DNA from: Fodinibacter sp038330415
GTDB taxonomy: Bacteria > Actinomycetota > Actinomycetes > Actinomycetales > Dermatophilaceae
Length of the DNA stretch: 15,867 nucleotides
Direction of reading: 5' to 3'
Assembly: GCA_038330415.1 (NCBI GenBank)
Contig: JBBQNZ010000103.1
Location: 1-15,867 of the forward strand
Below are positions 1 through 6,523 of the stretch, in pieces. A model generated the notes under the pieces. That model saw nothing but the letters and a program-made list of their open reading frames with translations. It had not been told where the DNA came from and made no database searches. Each line of letters opens with the position of its first letter. Position 1 is the stretch's first letter. The position numbers and the translations under genes were made by a program.

Positions 1-1
1 C

Positions 2-619
2 TCCGACGGCACGCTCGCCGACCTGGCTGCCGTCGAGGCTGCCGCGGCACGGCACGGGGTCGACGTGCTGGTCGACGTGACCCAGGCCGCCGGGTGGCTG
101 CCGCTGGAGGCGGGGCGGTTCGCCTACACGGTGTGCGCGGCCTACAAGTGGCTGCTCTCGCCCCGGGGCACGGCGTTCCTCACCGTGCGCCCCGACCGGT
201 GGGAGCGCCTCGTCCCCGCGGCGGCGGGGTGGTACGCCGGGGAGCTCCCCTGGTCGTCGATCTACGGACTGCCGCTGCGGCTGGCCTCGGACGCGCGCCG
301 GTTCGACGTCTCACCGGGGTGGCACTCCTGGGTGGGCACGGCATCCTCGCTGGCCCTGCTCGAGCGGGTGGGGGTCGGCGCGCTGCACGCCCACGCGCTG
401 GAGGTCGAGGTCGCCTTCGCCGCGGCGGCCGGGCTGGAGCCGGTGGGGCGGGCGGTGCGCGCGCTGGCCGCCGACGAGCAGGTTCCGGCGCTGCTCGCCG
501 CCCACGGGATCGTGGCGGCCGAGCGGGCCGGGCGGCTGCGGGTGTCCTTCCACGTCAACAACACGGTGCAGGAGGGGGAGCGGGCCGGGGCGGTGCTGCG
601 GGGGCACGTGTGGGGCTGA
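2..619 (+). CDS. Class V aminotransferase family protein (5' truncated)
   Basis: The frame is open from base 2 to the stop at 617-619, giving the last 205 residues of a pyridoxal-phosphate enzyme; the start lies outside the window. The fragment shows the fold-type I signature of class V aminotransferases and cysteine-desulfurase-like proteins. DVTQAAG (fragment residues 25-31) holds the Asp that pairs with the PLP ring nitrogen. AYKWLLSPRG has the likely Schiff-base lysine at about residue 49, and the C-terminal domain ends with a typical RVSFHVNNT strand. The substrate cannot be told. The absence of a visible desulfurase cysteine loop argues against assigning NifS/SufS activity, although that loop could be missed. 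The gene ends 61 bases before the VOC gene and seems to belong to an upstream unit. Family call firm, specific role unknown. Confidence 0.82.
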   Translation, partial: SDGTLADLAAVEAAAARHGVDVLVDVTQAAGWLPLEAGRFAYTVCAAYKWLLSPRGTAFLTVRPDRWERLVPAAAGWYAGELPWSSIYGLPLRLASDARRFDVSPGWHSWVGTASSLALLERVGVGALHAHALEVEVAFAAAAGLEPVGRAVRALAADEQVPALLAAHGIVAAERAGRLRVSFHVNNTVQEGERAGAVLRGHVWG

Positions 620-650
620 GCCACGGCTGGGCAGAAATCGAGAAGACCTG

Positions 651-672
651 TGTCGGAGGTCACACCTAGGGT
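651..672 (+). promoter_or_regulatory. Candidate PafBC/RecA-NDp-like promoter of the VOC-drrAB operon
   Basis: TGTCGGAG (651-658), exactly 8 nt, then TAGGGT (667-672). The published mycobacterial RecA-independent damage promoter is TTGTCRGTG-N8-TANNNT, so spacing and the -10 fit and 7 of 9 upstream positions match. The ATG follows 8 nt after the -10 box, implying a leaderless or nearly leaderless mRNA. A very similar element stands before phoH (8721-8742). No TTGACA-like -35 box is seen at the usual distance. Confidence 0.45.
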
Positions 673-680
673 TTGTTCGC

Positions 681-1079
681 ATGAGTGCAACGACCACCCG
701 ACAGACCACCATCACCCTCGACGTCGTGGCGTTCGACTGCCCCGATGCCCGGGCCCTCGGCGCGTTCTACGCCGGCCTCCTCGACTGGGAGGTGACAGAC
801 GGCTCCGACGACGACTGGGTCACCATCGCACCGGCGGGGGCCGGTCCGGGCTCCCCGGCCCTGGCGTTCCAGCGCATCGACGACTACACGGCGCCCACCT
901 GGCCGGGGGGCACACACCCCCAGCAGGCGCACATCGACCTCGAGGTCGGCGACCTGGCGGCGGGCGAGCAGCGGGTGCTGGCCGCGGGCGCCACCCGCCA
1001 CGAGCACCAGCCGTCCACGGAGGGCAGCTTCGTGGTCTACCTCGACCCGGCCGGGCACCCGTTCTGCCTGGTGTCATGA
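681..1079 (+). CDS. VOC (glyoxalase/bleomycin-resistance fold) family protein
   Basis: This 132-residue protein has the length and pattern of a single-chain VOC protein with two beta-alpha-beta-beta-beta repeats. The first repeat starts at ITLDVVAFDCPDARALGAFYAGLLDWEV in pieces typical of the glyoxalase-like domain; the second starts near HIDLEVGDL and ends with the hallmark strand VVYLDPAGHPFCLV. Members of this superfamily include metal-dependent lyases, dioxygenases and drug-binding resistance proteins; which applies here is not shown by the sequence. The ATG at 681 sits 8 nt after a TAGGGT box with no Shine-Dalgarno, so it is probably leaderless. Its stop overlaps the ATG of the ABC ATPase gene (ATGA at 1076-1079), so it is the first gene of an exporter operon. 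A role in binding or modifying an exported compound is inference. Confidence 0.88.
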   Translation: MSATTTRQTTITLDVVAFDCPDARALGAFYAGLLDWEVTDGSDDDWVTIAPAGAGPGSPALAFQRIDDYTAPTWPGGTHPQQAHIDLEVGDLAAGEQRVLAAGATRHEHQPSTEGSFVVYLDPAGHPFCLVS

Positions 1080-2062
1080 GCGCCCCGGCCATCGAGGCGG
1101 TCGACCTCGTCAAGCGGTTCGACGACTTCACGGCGGTCGACGGCGTCAGCTTCTCGGTGCCCTCCGGCACCGTCTTCTCGATGCTCGGCCCCAACGGCGC
1201 GGGCAAGACCACCACGGTGCGCATGATGACCACGCTGAGCATCCCCACCAGTGGCACCGCCCGGGTCGCCGGGTTCGACGTCGTCGCCGACCCGGATGCC
1301 GTGCGCCACCGGATGGGACTGACCGCCCAGTCGGCGACGGTCGACGAGCTGCTCACCGGCCGCGAGAACCTCCGGCTGATCGGTGACCTCTACGGCCTCG
1401 ACCGGCGGCTGGTGAAGCAGTCGATCGAAGAGCTGCTCGAGCGGTTCTCCCTCTCCGAGGCCGGCAACAAGGTGGTCAAGGACTACTCCGGCGGCATGCG
1501 GCGGCGGCTCGACCTCGCGGCGAGCCTGATCGCCACCCCTCCGGTGCTCTTCCTCGACGAGCCGACCACCGGGCTCGACCCGCGCAGCCGGGTCGAGCTC
1601 TGGGGCGTGCTGCGCGACCTGGTGCGTGACGGCACCACCTTGTTCCTCACCACCCAGTACCTCGACGAGGCCGACCAGCTCGCCGACAACATCGTGGTCG
1701 TCGACCACGGCCGCATCATCGCCCAGGGCACCCCACTCGAGCTCAAGGACCAGTCCGGCGCCGCCAGCCTGGTCATCACGGTGAGCCGGCCCGGTGAGGT
1801 CGACCGGGCGGCCGAGCTGGTGCGCTCGGAGGTCGGCGAGCTCCACGTCGACCGCGACGCCCGGCGCATCACCGCTCCCGCCGAGGGGGTGGGTGCGCTC
1901 ACCCGCATCGCCGCCCGGCTCGACGAGGCCGGCATCGACCTCGACGACATCGGCCTGCAACGGCCCAGCCTCGACGATGTCTTCCTCAGCCTCACCGGTC
2001 ACCGGGCCGAGGTCGTGCAGGAGTCGTCCCACGACGAGCAGAAGACGGAGGCGGTCCGATGA
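1076..2062 (+). CDS. DrrA-type ABC transporter ATP-binding protein
   Basis: 328 residues; the cytoplasmic ATPase that powers the permease encoded immediately downstream. Visible motifs are Walker A GPNGAGKT (38-45), Q-loop glutamine at about 85 (LTAQSATVDELLTGRENL region), signature YSGGM (137-141), Walker B VLFLDEP (157-163) and D-loop GLDP (166-169). The H-loop position reads TTQYLDEAD, with Gln in place of the usual His; this is common in the daunorubicin-resistance DrrA branch. The C-terminal region (about 230-315, PSLDDVFLSLTG) is the conserved DrrA tail. The start is the ATG at 1076, overlapping the VOC stop by ATGA; longer upstream readings run through the VOC gene in another frame and lack homology. 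The substrate is likely a hydrophobic or drug-like molecule or lipid, not determined. Confidence 0.93.
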   Translation: MSAPAIEAVDLVKRFDDFTAVDGVSFSVPSGTVFSMLGPNGAGKTTTVRMMTTLSIPTSGTARVAGFDVVADPDAVRHRMGLTAQSATVDELLTGRENLRLIGDLYGLDRRLVKQSIEELLERFSLSEAGNKVVKDYSGGMRRRLDLAASLIATPPVLFLDEPTTGLDPRSRVELWGVLRDLVRDGTTLFLTTQYLDEADQLADNIVVVDHGRIIAQGTPLELKDQSGAASLVITVSRPGEVDRAAELVRSEVGELHVDRDARRITAPAEGVGALTRIAARLDEAGIDLDDIGLQRPSLDDVFLSLTGHRAEVVQESSHDEQKTEAVR

Positions 2063-2904
2063 CCTCCACCACGGCCACGCACTTCCAGGCGACCCACCCC
2101 GACGAGCGCGGAGCCGCCGGCACCCGGCAGATCGGGGCCCTGATCCGGCGCAACCTCACGCACATCAAGCGCCAGCCCGAGATGCTCACCGACGTCACCA
2201 TCCAGCCGGTGATGTTCGTGCTGCTGTTCGCGTTCGTGTTCGGCGGGTCGATCAACATCCCCGGCGTCGACTACAAGGAGTGGCTGCTGCCCGGCATCAT
2301 GGCGCAGACCATGGCGTTCAGCTCGTTCGTCGTGGCCATCGGGCTCAACAACGACCTCGGCAAGGGCATCGTCGACCGGTTCCGCTCGCTGCCGATCGGC
2401 CGCGGCGCCGTCGTCGTGGCGCGCAGTGTCTCCAGCCTCATCCACTCCAGCCTCGGCATCGTCGTCATGTCGGTCACCGGGCTCTTCATCGGGTGGGGCA
2501 TCAACAACGGTCTGGCCGAGGGTCTGCTCGGCTACGGGCTGCTCGTGCTGTTCGGGTTCATGATGATCTGGATCGGCATCCTGGTCGGGTCGTCCCTGCG
2601 TTCGGTCGAGGCGGTGCAGGGCGTCATGTTCGTGACGATCTTCCCGATCACCTTCCTCAGCAACGCGTTCGCGCGTCCTGAGGGCATGCCCCCCGTGCTG
2701 CGCTTCCTCGCCGAGTGGAACCCGATCAGCGCGCTGGTGCAGGCGCTGCGCGAGCTGTGGGGCAACGAGGGCTTCCCGCTGCCCCCCGACGCCGCGCTGC
2801 CCCTGCAGTACCCCGTCATCGCCACGCTCATCTGGACCATCGGGTTGTCGGCCATCCTCGCGCCGCTCGCGATCCGGGCCTACGTCCGCCGCACCACCGA
2901 CTGA
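2059..2904 (+). CDS. DrrB-type ABC-2 transporter permease
   Basis: 281 residues, starting at the ATG that overlaps the ATPase stop (ATGA, 2059-2062), which implies translational coupling. After a hydrophilic N terminus (about 1-45) it shows about six hydrophobic spans near 46-63, 76-97, 120-147, 155-178, 186-204 and 252-272, the layout of the ABC-2 permease family. The short motif RFRSLPI (107-113) after the second span, and the NPISALVQALREL segment (221-233) before the last span, are typical of DrrB-like drug and antibiotic export permeases. With the upstream ATPase it would form a (DrrA)2(DrrB)2 exporter in the cytoplasmic membrane. Substrate unknown. The operon appears to end here, since the next gene has its own -10 box. 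Confidence 0.92.
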   Translation: MTSTTATHFQATHPDERGAAGTRQIGALIRRNLTHIKRQPEMLTDVTIQPVMFVLLFAFVFGGSINIPGVDYKEWLLPGIMAQTMAFSSFVVAIGLNNDLGKGIVDRFRSLPIGRGAVVVARSVSSLIHSSLGIVVMSVTGLFIGWGINNGLAEGLLGYGLLVLFGFMMIWIGILVGSSLRSVEAVQGVMFVTIFPITFLSNAFARPEGMPPVLRFLAEWNPISALVQALRELWGNEGFPLPPDAALPLQYPVIATLIWTIGLSAILAPLAIRAYVRRTTD

Positions 2905-2925
2905 GGCCCACCACCAGGCGAGGCC

Positions 2926-2931
2926 TAGGGT
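2926..2931 (+). promoter_or_regulatory. -10 box TAGGGT, leaderless start of the NifX-fold gene
   Basis: TAGGGT ends 6 nt before the ATG at 2938, the distance expected when transcription begins at the start codon. No Shine-Dalgarno sequence precedes this ATG. The -35 region is not recognisable. Confidence 0.5.
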
Positions 2932-2937
2932 GGGGTC

Positions 2938-3285
2938 ATGATCGTCGCCGTCACCACCGCACCCGACGGCACCGTGGGCGGCGGCCTCGGCCGGGCCCAG
3001 ACGGTGGCCGTCGCCGAGGTCCGCGACGGCCACGTCGCGTCCTGGACCGAGCTCGAGGTCGGCTGGGGTGACCTGCACGGCACCGGGCCCGAGGGCACCC
3101 ACCACGCCCGCATCGTGCGCTTCATGCGCGAGCACGCCGTCGAGTGCGTCGTGACGAGCGGGCTCGGCGAGGGCATGCGCACCACCATGGGCAAGCTCGG
3201 CGTCGTCGTGCGCACCGAGCTGCGCGGCGAGGCGCAGGCGGCCGCCATCATGGCCGCGACGACCACCCCGTTGCGGATGCCGTAG
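2938..3285 (+). CDS. NifX/NifB-family (dinitrogenase FeMo-cofactor-like) domain protein
   Basis: 115 residues. The sequence matches the small RNase-H-like fold of the NifX/NafY/MTH1175 group: an N-terminal strand MIVAVTTAPDGTV, the GLGRAQTVAVAEVRDG segment (16-31) equivalent to the family's FGRA-x-F-x-I motif, an alpha helix HHARIVRFMREHAVECVVTSGLGEGMR in the middle, and a final VVVRTE strand. In diazotrophs such proteins carry FeMo-cofactor precursors. Stand-alone homologues are frequent in organisms without nitrogenase and have no settled function. No nif, molybdenum or iron-sulfur assembly gene lies nearby, so a cofactor role is not supported. The start fits a leaderless mRNA. PhzF follows 28 nt later. 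Confidence 0.72.
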   Translation: MIVAVTTAPDGTVGGGLGRAQTVAVAEVRDGHVASWTELEVGWGDLHGTGPEGTHHARIVRFMREHAVECVVTSGLGEGMRTTMGKLGVVVRTELRGEAQAAAIMAATTTPLRMP

Positions 3286-3313
3286 TCCCATCACCGCGTG
3301 GTTGCATGGGCGC

Positions 3314-4153
3314 ATGCCTGCTGTGCGCTTCGTCGACGTGTTCTCCGAGTCCGCCTGCCGCGGCAACGCGTTGGCCGTGTTCCACGACGCCGACGACCTC
3401 CCCGACGAGCAGATGGCGGCCATCGCCCGCTGGACCAACCTGTCCGAGACGACCTTCCTGTGCGCCCCCACCGACCCGGGTGCCGACTACCGGGTGCGGA
3501 TCTGGACCACGGGTGGTGAGCTGCCGTTCGCCGGCCACCCCACCCTCGGCAGCGCCCACGCCTGGCTCGAGGCCGGTGGGGTACCGGCATCCGAGGGCGT
3601 GGTCGTGCAGCAGTGCGCCGCCGGGCTCGTTGAGGTGCGGCGGGACGAGCGGCTCCGCTTCGCCGCGCCACCGCTGACCCGCACCGGCCCGGTGGCCATA
3701 GCGCAGGCGGCCCGAGTCGTCACGGCACTGGGCCTGGACCCGGCCGACGTGCTCGAGACCGCGTGGGTCGACAACGGGCCAGGGTGGATCGGGGTGCTGG
3801 TGCGGTCACCGGATGCCGTTCTCGCGGCTGTGCCGGACCCCAGCCTGTGTGCCGGCCTCAAGGCCGGCTTCGTGGCGGTGTACCCGCCCGGGGCCCGGGA
3901 GGACGGGGTCGCCGCGGAGGTGCGGGCGATCTACTCCGACGGTCGCGATGTTGCCGAGGACCCCGTCACCGGCAGTCTCAACGCCGGCTTGGCCCAGTGG
4001 CTCGTGCCGGCGGGGCACCTGCCCGAGCACTACGTCGCCGCGCAGGGCACCGTCATCGGCCGGCTCGGACGGGTGCACGTCGACGTCATCGACGGCACGG
4101 TGTGGGTCGGCGGCGCCACCCGCACGGTGGTCACCGGCGAGCGCCCCGCCTGA
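3314..4153 (+). CDS. PhzF family phenazine-biosynthesis-like isomerase
   Basis: With the ATG at 3314 the protein is 279 residues, the usual PhzF family length. The family landmarks fall at the expected places: VRFVDVFSESACRGNALAVF (residues 4-23, written here as the N-terminal strand and GNxLAV turn), and NLSETTF with Glu45, which coincides with the catalytic Glu45 of Pseudomonas PhzF. Also visible are the GELPFAGHPTLGSAHAW segment and the second-half DVAEDPVTGSLNAGLAQWL motif. Both halves of the diaminopimelate-epimerase-like fold are therefore complete. A TTG codon in frame at 3302 would add four residues and spoil the Glu45 register, so it was not used. No other phenazine genes are near, so this is one of the many PhzF homologues of unknown substrate. 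It is convergent with greA. Confidence 0.9.
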   Translation: MPAVRFVDVFSESACRGNALAVFHDADDLPDEQMAAIARWTNLSETTFLCAPTDPGADYRVRIWTTGGELPFAGHPTLGSAHAWLEAGGVPASEGVVVQQCAAGLVEVRRDERLRFAAPPLTRTGPVAIAQAARVVTALGLDPADVLETAWVDNGPGWIGVLVRSPDAVLAAVPDPSLCAGLKAGFVAVYPPGAREDGVAAEVRAIYSDGRDVAEDPVTGSLNAGLAQWLVPAGHLPEHYVAAQGTVIGRLGRVHVDVIDGTVWVGGATRTVVTGERPA

Positions 4154-4164
4154 ACCGTCCTCAC

Positions 4165-4225
4165 ATCGACCAATAGGTCACGGTAGGGACAGGCCGACCG
4201 TCCCTCGTGTGACCTATTGGTCGAT
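4165..4225. terminator. Long inverted repeat, likely bidirectional terminator between phzF and greA
   Basis: Arms of 26 nt (4165-4190 and 4200-4225) pair at 23 of 26 positions around a 9-nt loop; the three mismatches are consecutive. It starts 11 nt after the phzF stop. There is no U-tract on either strand, so termination is inferred from position and stem strength. The arms are copies of the repeat described at 4200-4286. Confidence 0.55.
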
Positions 4226-4286
4226 CTGGGGACACCGGATCATGGGCGGGGCGTCCCTGGTGTGACCTATTGGTCGATCTGGGGAC
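4200..4286 (+). repeat. Tandem 34-bp repeat (two copies, 53-bp period) with core GACCTATTGGTC
   Basis: Copy 1 (4200-4233) and copy 2 (4253-4286) are identical except at one base (C4206 versus G4259), separated by 19 nt. Each contains GTGACCTATTGGTCGAT, which is also present inverted at 4165-4181, making three copies in 122 nt. The core GACC-TATT-GGTC is itself an interrupted palindrome. A near-copy of the core lies in nnr at 15415-15428. Confidence 0.85.
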
Positions 4287-4295
4287 GACGACGGG

Positions 4296-4315
4296 CCGGG
4301 TCCACGTGGACCCGG
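4296..4315. repeat. Perfect 20-bp palindrome
   Basis: CCGGGTCCAC followed directly by its complement GTGGACCCGG. It lies between the tandem repeat and the greA stop. It could be a protein-binding site or add to termination; the sequence does not decide. Confidence 0.6.
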
Positions 4316-4324
4316 ACAGTCGGC

Positions 4325-4345
4325 ATCCGCCCCTGACGGGCGGGT
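4325..4345 (-). terminator. Candidate greA terminator hairpin
   Basis: An 8-bp stem (one G-T pair) around a 5-nt loop begins 12 nt after the greA stop on the minus strand. It lacks a U-tract, as is common in high-GC actinomycetes. Its outer arm overlaps a copy of the CGGATGCCG motif (4321-4329, read on the minus strand). Confidence 0.45.
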
Positions 4346-4357
4346 GCTGCGGCTGGG

Positions 4358-4846
4358 TCAGCCGTCGTAGGGCTTGGTGGCCAGCACCTTGACCTCGATC
4401 TGCTTGCCGTTGGGGGCCTCGTAGGTGACGGAGTCGCCGACCTTGGCACCGTTCACGGCCGCACCGATCGGGGACTTCTCGGAGAACACGTGCATCGAGT
4501 CATCGGTGATCTCGCGCGAGCCGAGCAAGAAGGTCTCCTCGTCGCCGAACATGTCGACGGTGACGACCATGCCGGGCTCGACGATGCCGTCGTCGGCCGG
4601 GGTCTCGCCGATGACGGCGGTCTCGAGCAGCTGGGTGAGCTGGCGGATGCGGGCCTCCATCTTGCCCTGCTCCTCCTTGGCGGCGTGGTAGCCGCCGTTC
4701 TCCTTGAGGTCACCCTCCTCGCGGGCGGCCTCGATCTTCTTGGCGATCTCGGTGCGGCCCGGCCCGGAGAGCTCGTCGAGCTCGCCCTGGAGGCGGTCGA
4801 ACGCCCCCTGGGTCAGAAAGCTCGCCTGGTTGGCGGTCTCGGTCAC
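4358..4846 (-). CDS. greA: Transcription elongation factor GreA
   Basis: 162 residues from the GTG at 4846-4844, within the normal GreA size. This start is chosen because AGGAG (4859-4855) stands 8 nt upstream and the next residues, TETANQASFLTQGAFDRL, are the usual actinobacterial N terminus; longer readings add unrelated sequence. The N-terminal half is the antiparallel coiled coil. Its tip carries GDLKENGGYHAAKEEQ with Asp46 and Glu49, the acidic pair that inserts into the RNA polymerase secondary channel and stimulates cleavage of backtracked RNA. The C-terminal FKBP-like domain ends with SPIGAAVNGAKVGDSVTYEAPNG, also diagnostic. Its place next to DUF4307 and mca matches M. tuberculosis Rv1080c. 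Confidence 0.96.
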   Translation of the reverse strand: MTETANQASFLTQGAFDRLQGELDELSGPGRTEIAKKIEAAREEGDLKENGGYHAAKEEQGKMEARIRQLTQLLETAVIGETPADDGIVEPGMVVTVDMFGDEETFLLGSREITDDSMHVFSEKSPIGAAVNGAKVGDSVTYEAPNGKQIEVKVLATKPYDG

Positions 4847-4981
4847 GTCACTCACTCCTGGATCATGGGCGGCGCCTGCCCGCAGTGGGGGCGGCACCTC
4901 GGTGCTACGGCAACGGGCCCGGGTTCCGAGGATGCCGTTCGGCACGCGTGTCGGACCCAGACCCGAGGTGATGAAGCGCCC

Positions 4982-4987
4982 AGCCTA
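4982..4987 (-). promoter_or_regulatory. Possible greA -10 box (TAGGCT on the minus strand)
   Basis: TAGGCT reads 4987 to 4982 on the minus strand inside the 247-nt gap between the DUF4307 gene and greA. It would give a 5' leader of roughly 130 nt. No clear -35 box. The rest of this gap is GC-rich with no convincing ORF; a 5-bp stem at 5075-5088 just after the DUF4307 stop is a weak terminator candidate. Confidence 0.3.
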
Positions 4988-5093
4988 CCAAGCCGGGCGC
5001 GGATCGCCACTATGGCGAGCCCCGCGGCGGCCACGGCGCAGCGCCTGCGGCCGTTCCGTCAGGGCACCCGCGGGGGGCCTGCCGGCCCGGGCG

Positions 5094-5471
5094 TCAGGGG
5101 GTGCCGAGCACCCGGGTGCACGAGTCGACGACGCCGGTCACGGCCCGCACGCTGGTGCGCAGGGACACCACTCGGTGCACCGAGCTGGGCCCCTCGGCGG
5201 GCACGCTGTCCTCGACCGTGCCGACCCGGTTTCGCCCGCCGTCCAGCGCCGTGATCCGGCAGAGCACCGCGACCCCGGCCGGCCGGTGCAGGTCGTACTC
5301 CACGACGATCGAGGTGTCGGACTCGACCTGGTAGGCGGTCACCTCCGGCCGCACGCTGCCGGCCGTGCTGGCGATGCCCCACCACACGATGACGCCGACG
5401 GCGGCGAGGCAGCCGAGGATGCCGACCACCCACCAGCGGGTGGTGCCGGGAGCGGGGCGAGGCAACGGCAT
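5094..5471 (-). CDS. DUF4307 domain membrane protein
   Basis: 125 residues. A short basic N terminus (MPLPRPAPGTTR) is followed by one strongly hydrophobic span, about residues 13-35 (WWVVGILGCLAAVGVIVWWG), and then an extracytoplasmic domain rich in beta strands. That domain has two cysteines, in AVLCRITAL and VVDSCTRVL, which may form a disulfide. This size, topology and position beside mca and greA match the DUF4307 family (M. tuberculosis Rv1081c), whose function is not known. AAGGA at 5481-5477 lies 5 nt before the ATG, so the start is well supported. It is divergent from mca across 113 nt that contain a near-palindrome at 5526-5548. Confidence 0.85.
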   Translation of the reverse strand: MPLPRPAPGTTRWWVVGILGCLAAVGVIVWWGIASTAGSVRPEVTAYQVESDTSIVVEYDLHRPAGVAVLCRITALDGGRNRVGTVEDSVPAEGPSSVHRVVSLRTSVRAVTGVVDSCTRVLGTP

Positions 5472-5525
5472 ACGGGTCCTTGGTCTGGGCTGGTGTGCGG
5501 TGGTCTCGGCGACGGCACCGGATGA

Positions 5526-5548
5526 GAGGATGGACGGCGTCCATTCTC
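5526..5548. promoter_or_regulatory. Near-perfect 23-bp palindrome in the DUF4307-mca divergent promoter region
   Basis: Arms GAGGATGGACG and CGTCCATTCTC flank one central G; all positions pair except one G-T. The inner 15 bp (5530-5544) are perfect. Its location between two divergent starts suggests an operator. No regulator gene is adjacent. Confidence 0.45.
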
Positions 5549-5584
5549 GGGTACGCCCCGAGAGCGCTGCAGGGAAGGGTCCCC

Positions 5585-6523
5585 ATGTCCGACCGGCTCC
5601 GGCTCATGTGCGTGCACGCGCACCCGGACGACGAGTCCAGCAAGGGCGCGGCCACGATGGCGCGCTACGTCGACGAGGGCCACGAGGTGCTGGTGGTGTC
5701 GTGCACCGGGGGCGAGCGTGGCGACGTGCTCAACCCCAGGCTCAAGAACGACGTGCACATCCTGCGCGACCTCGCCCAGGTGCGCCGCGACGAGATGGCC
5801 GCCGCCCAGGCGATCCTCGGCGTGCAGCACACCTGGCTCGGCTTCGTCGACTCCGGCCTGCCCGAGGGCGACCCGCTGCCCCCGCTGCCCGAGGGCTGCT
5901 TCGCGCTCGAGCCGCTGTCGGTCACCTCGGAGGCGCTGGTCCGGGAGATCCGTCGCTTCCGCCCGCACGTCGTCACGACCTACGACGAGAACGGCGGCTA
6001 CCCGCACCCCGACCACATCACGTGCCACGACGTGTCGATGGCGGCCGTGGTCGCGGCCGGCGACCCCGAGGCGTTCCCGCACGCCGGGCCGGCCTGGCAG
6101 CCGCTGAAGGTCTACTACAACCAGACCTTCAGCCGGGCGCGCATCGAGGCGTTCCACGAGGCGCTCACCGCGTTGGGCGTGGAGAGCCCGTATGCCGAGT
6201 GGCTCGAGAACTGGTCGCGTCTCGACCGCCCCGTGACCACCCGGGTCGAGTGCGCAGCCTGGTTCGAGCGTCGCGATGCCGCGCTGCTCGCCCACGCCAC
6301 CCAGGTCGACCCCCAGGGCACCTGGTTCCGGGTCACCCGAGAGGTGCAGGCGCGGATCTGGCCGACCGAGGACTTCGAGGCGGCCCTGTCCTTCGTCCCG
6401 ATCGCAGAGGGCGAGGACGACCTCTTCGCCGGCATCCCCACCGACGTCGCGGACGCCGACGCCCTCGCGACCTCCGGCGACCTCCAGGTCGCCCACGACA
6501 CCCGCACGGAGCGTGAGGCATGA
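5585..6523 (+). CDS. mca: Mycothiol S-conjugate amidase
   Basis: 312 residues. The enzyme hydrolyses mycothiol conjugates of electrophiles and drugs, releasing a mercapturic acid for export and GlcN-Ins for recycling. The LmbE/PIG-L fold begins with VHAHPDDE (10-17), giving zinc ligands His13 and Asp16; PHPDH (140-144) supplies His144. Mca is preferred over the paralogue MshB because of its neighbours (greA and DUF4307 on one side, the small membrane protein on the other, as around Rv1082) and its length, with a C-terminal region WPTEDFEAAL typical of Mca. The ATG at 5585 is chosen because AGGGAAGGG ends 5 nt upstream and SDRLRLMCVHAHPDDES is the usual start; the frame stays open upstream to 5480 without family similarity. 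It overlaps the next gene by 4 nt. Confidence 0.94.
   Translation: MSDRLRLMCVHAHPDDESSKGAATMARYVDEGHEVLVVSCTGGERGDVLNPRLKNDVHILRDLAQVRRDEMAAAQAILGVQHTWLGFVDSGLPEGDPLPPLPEGCFALEPLSVTSEALVREIRRFRPHVVTTYDENGGYPHPDHITCHDVSMAAVVAAGDPEAFPHAGPAWQPLKVYYNQTFSRARIEAFHEALTALGVESPYAEWLENWSRLDRPVTTRVECAAWFERRDAALLAHATQVDPQGTWFRVTREVQARIWPTEDFEAALSFVPIAEGEDDLFAGIPTDVADADALATSGDLQVAHDTRTEREA

Noticed and set aside
2938..4153. A phenazine or nitrogen-fixation gene cluster
   Set aside because: Only one PhzF homologue and one NifX-fold protein are present; no other pathway gene occurs in the window.
4165..4286. CRISPR array or insertion-sequence end for the intergenic repeat
   Set aside because: Only three copies, one of them inverted, with unequal spacers (9 and 19 nt between the long arms/copies) and no transposase or cas gene nearby.
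4238..4872. 13-bp exact repeat GGATCATGGGCGG at 4238 and 4860
   Set aside because: A match of this length within a biased 16-kb sequence is expected about once or more by chance, and the flanks do not match the 34-bp repeat.
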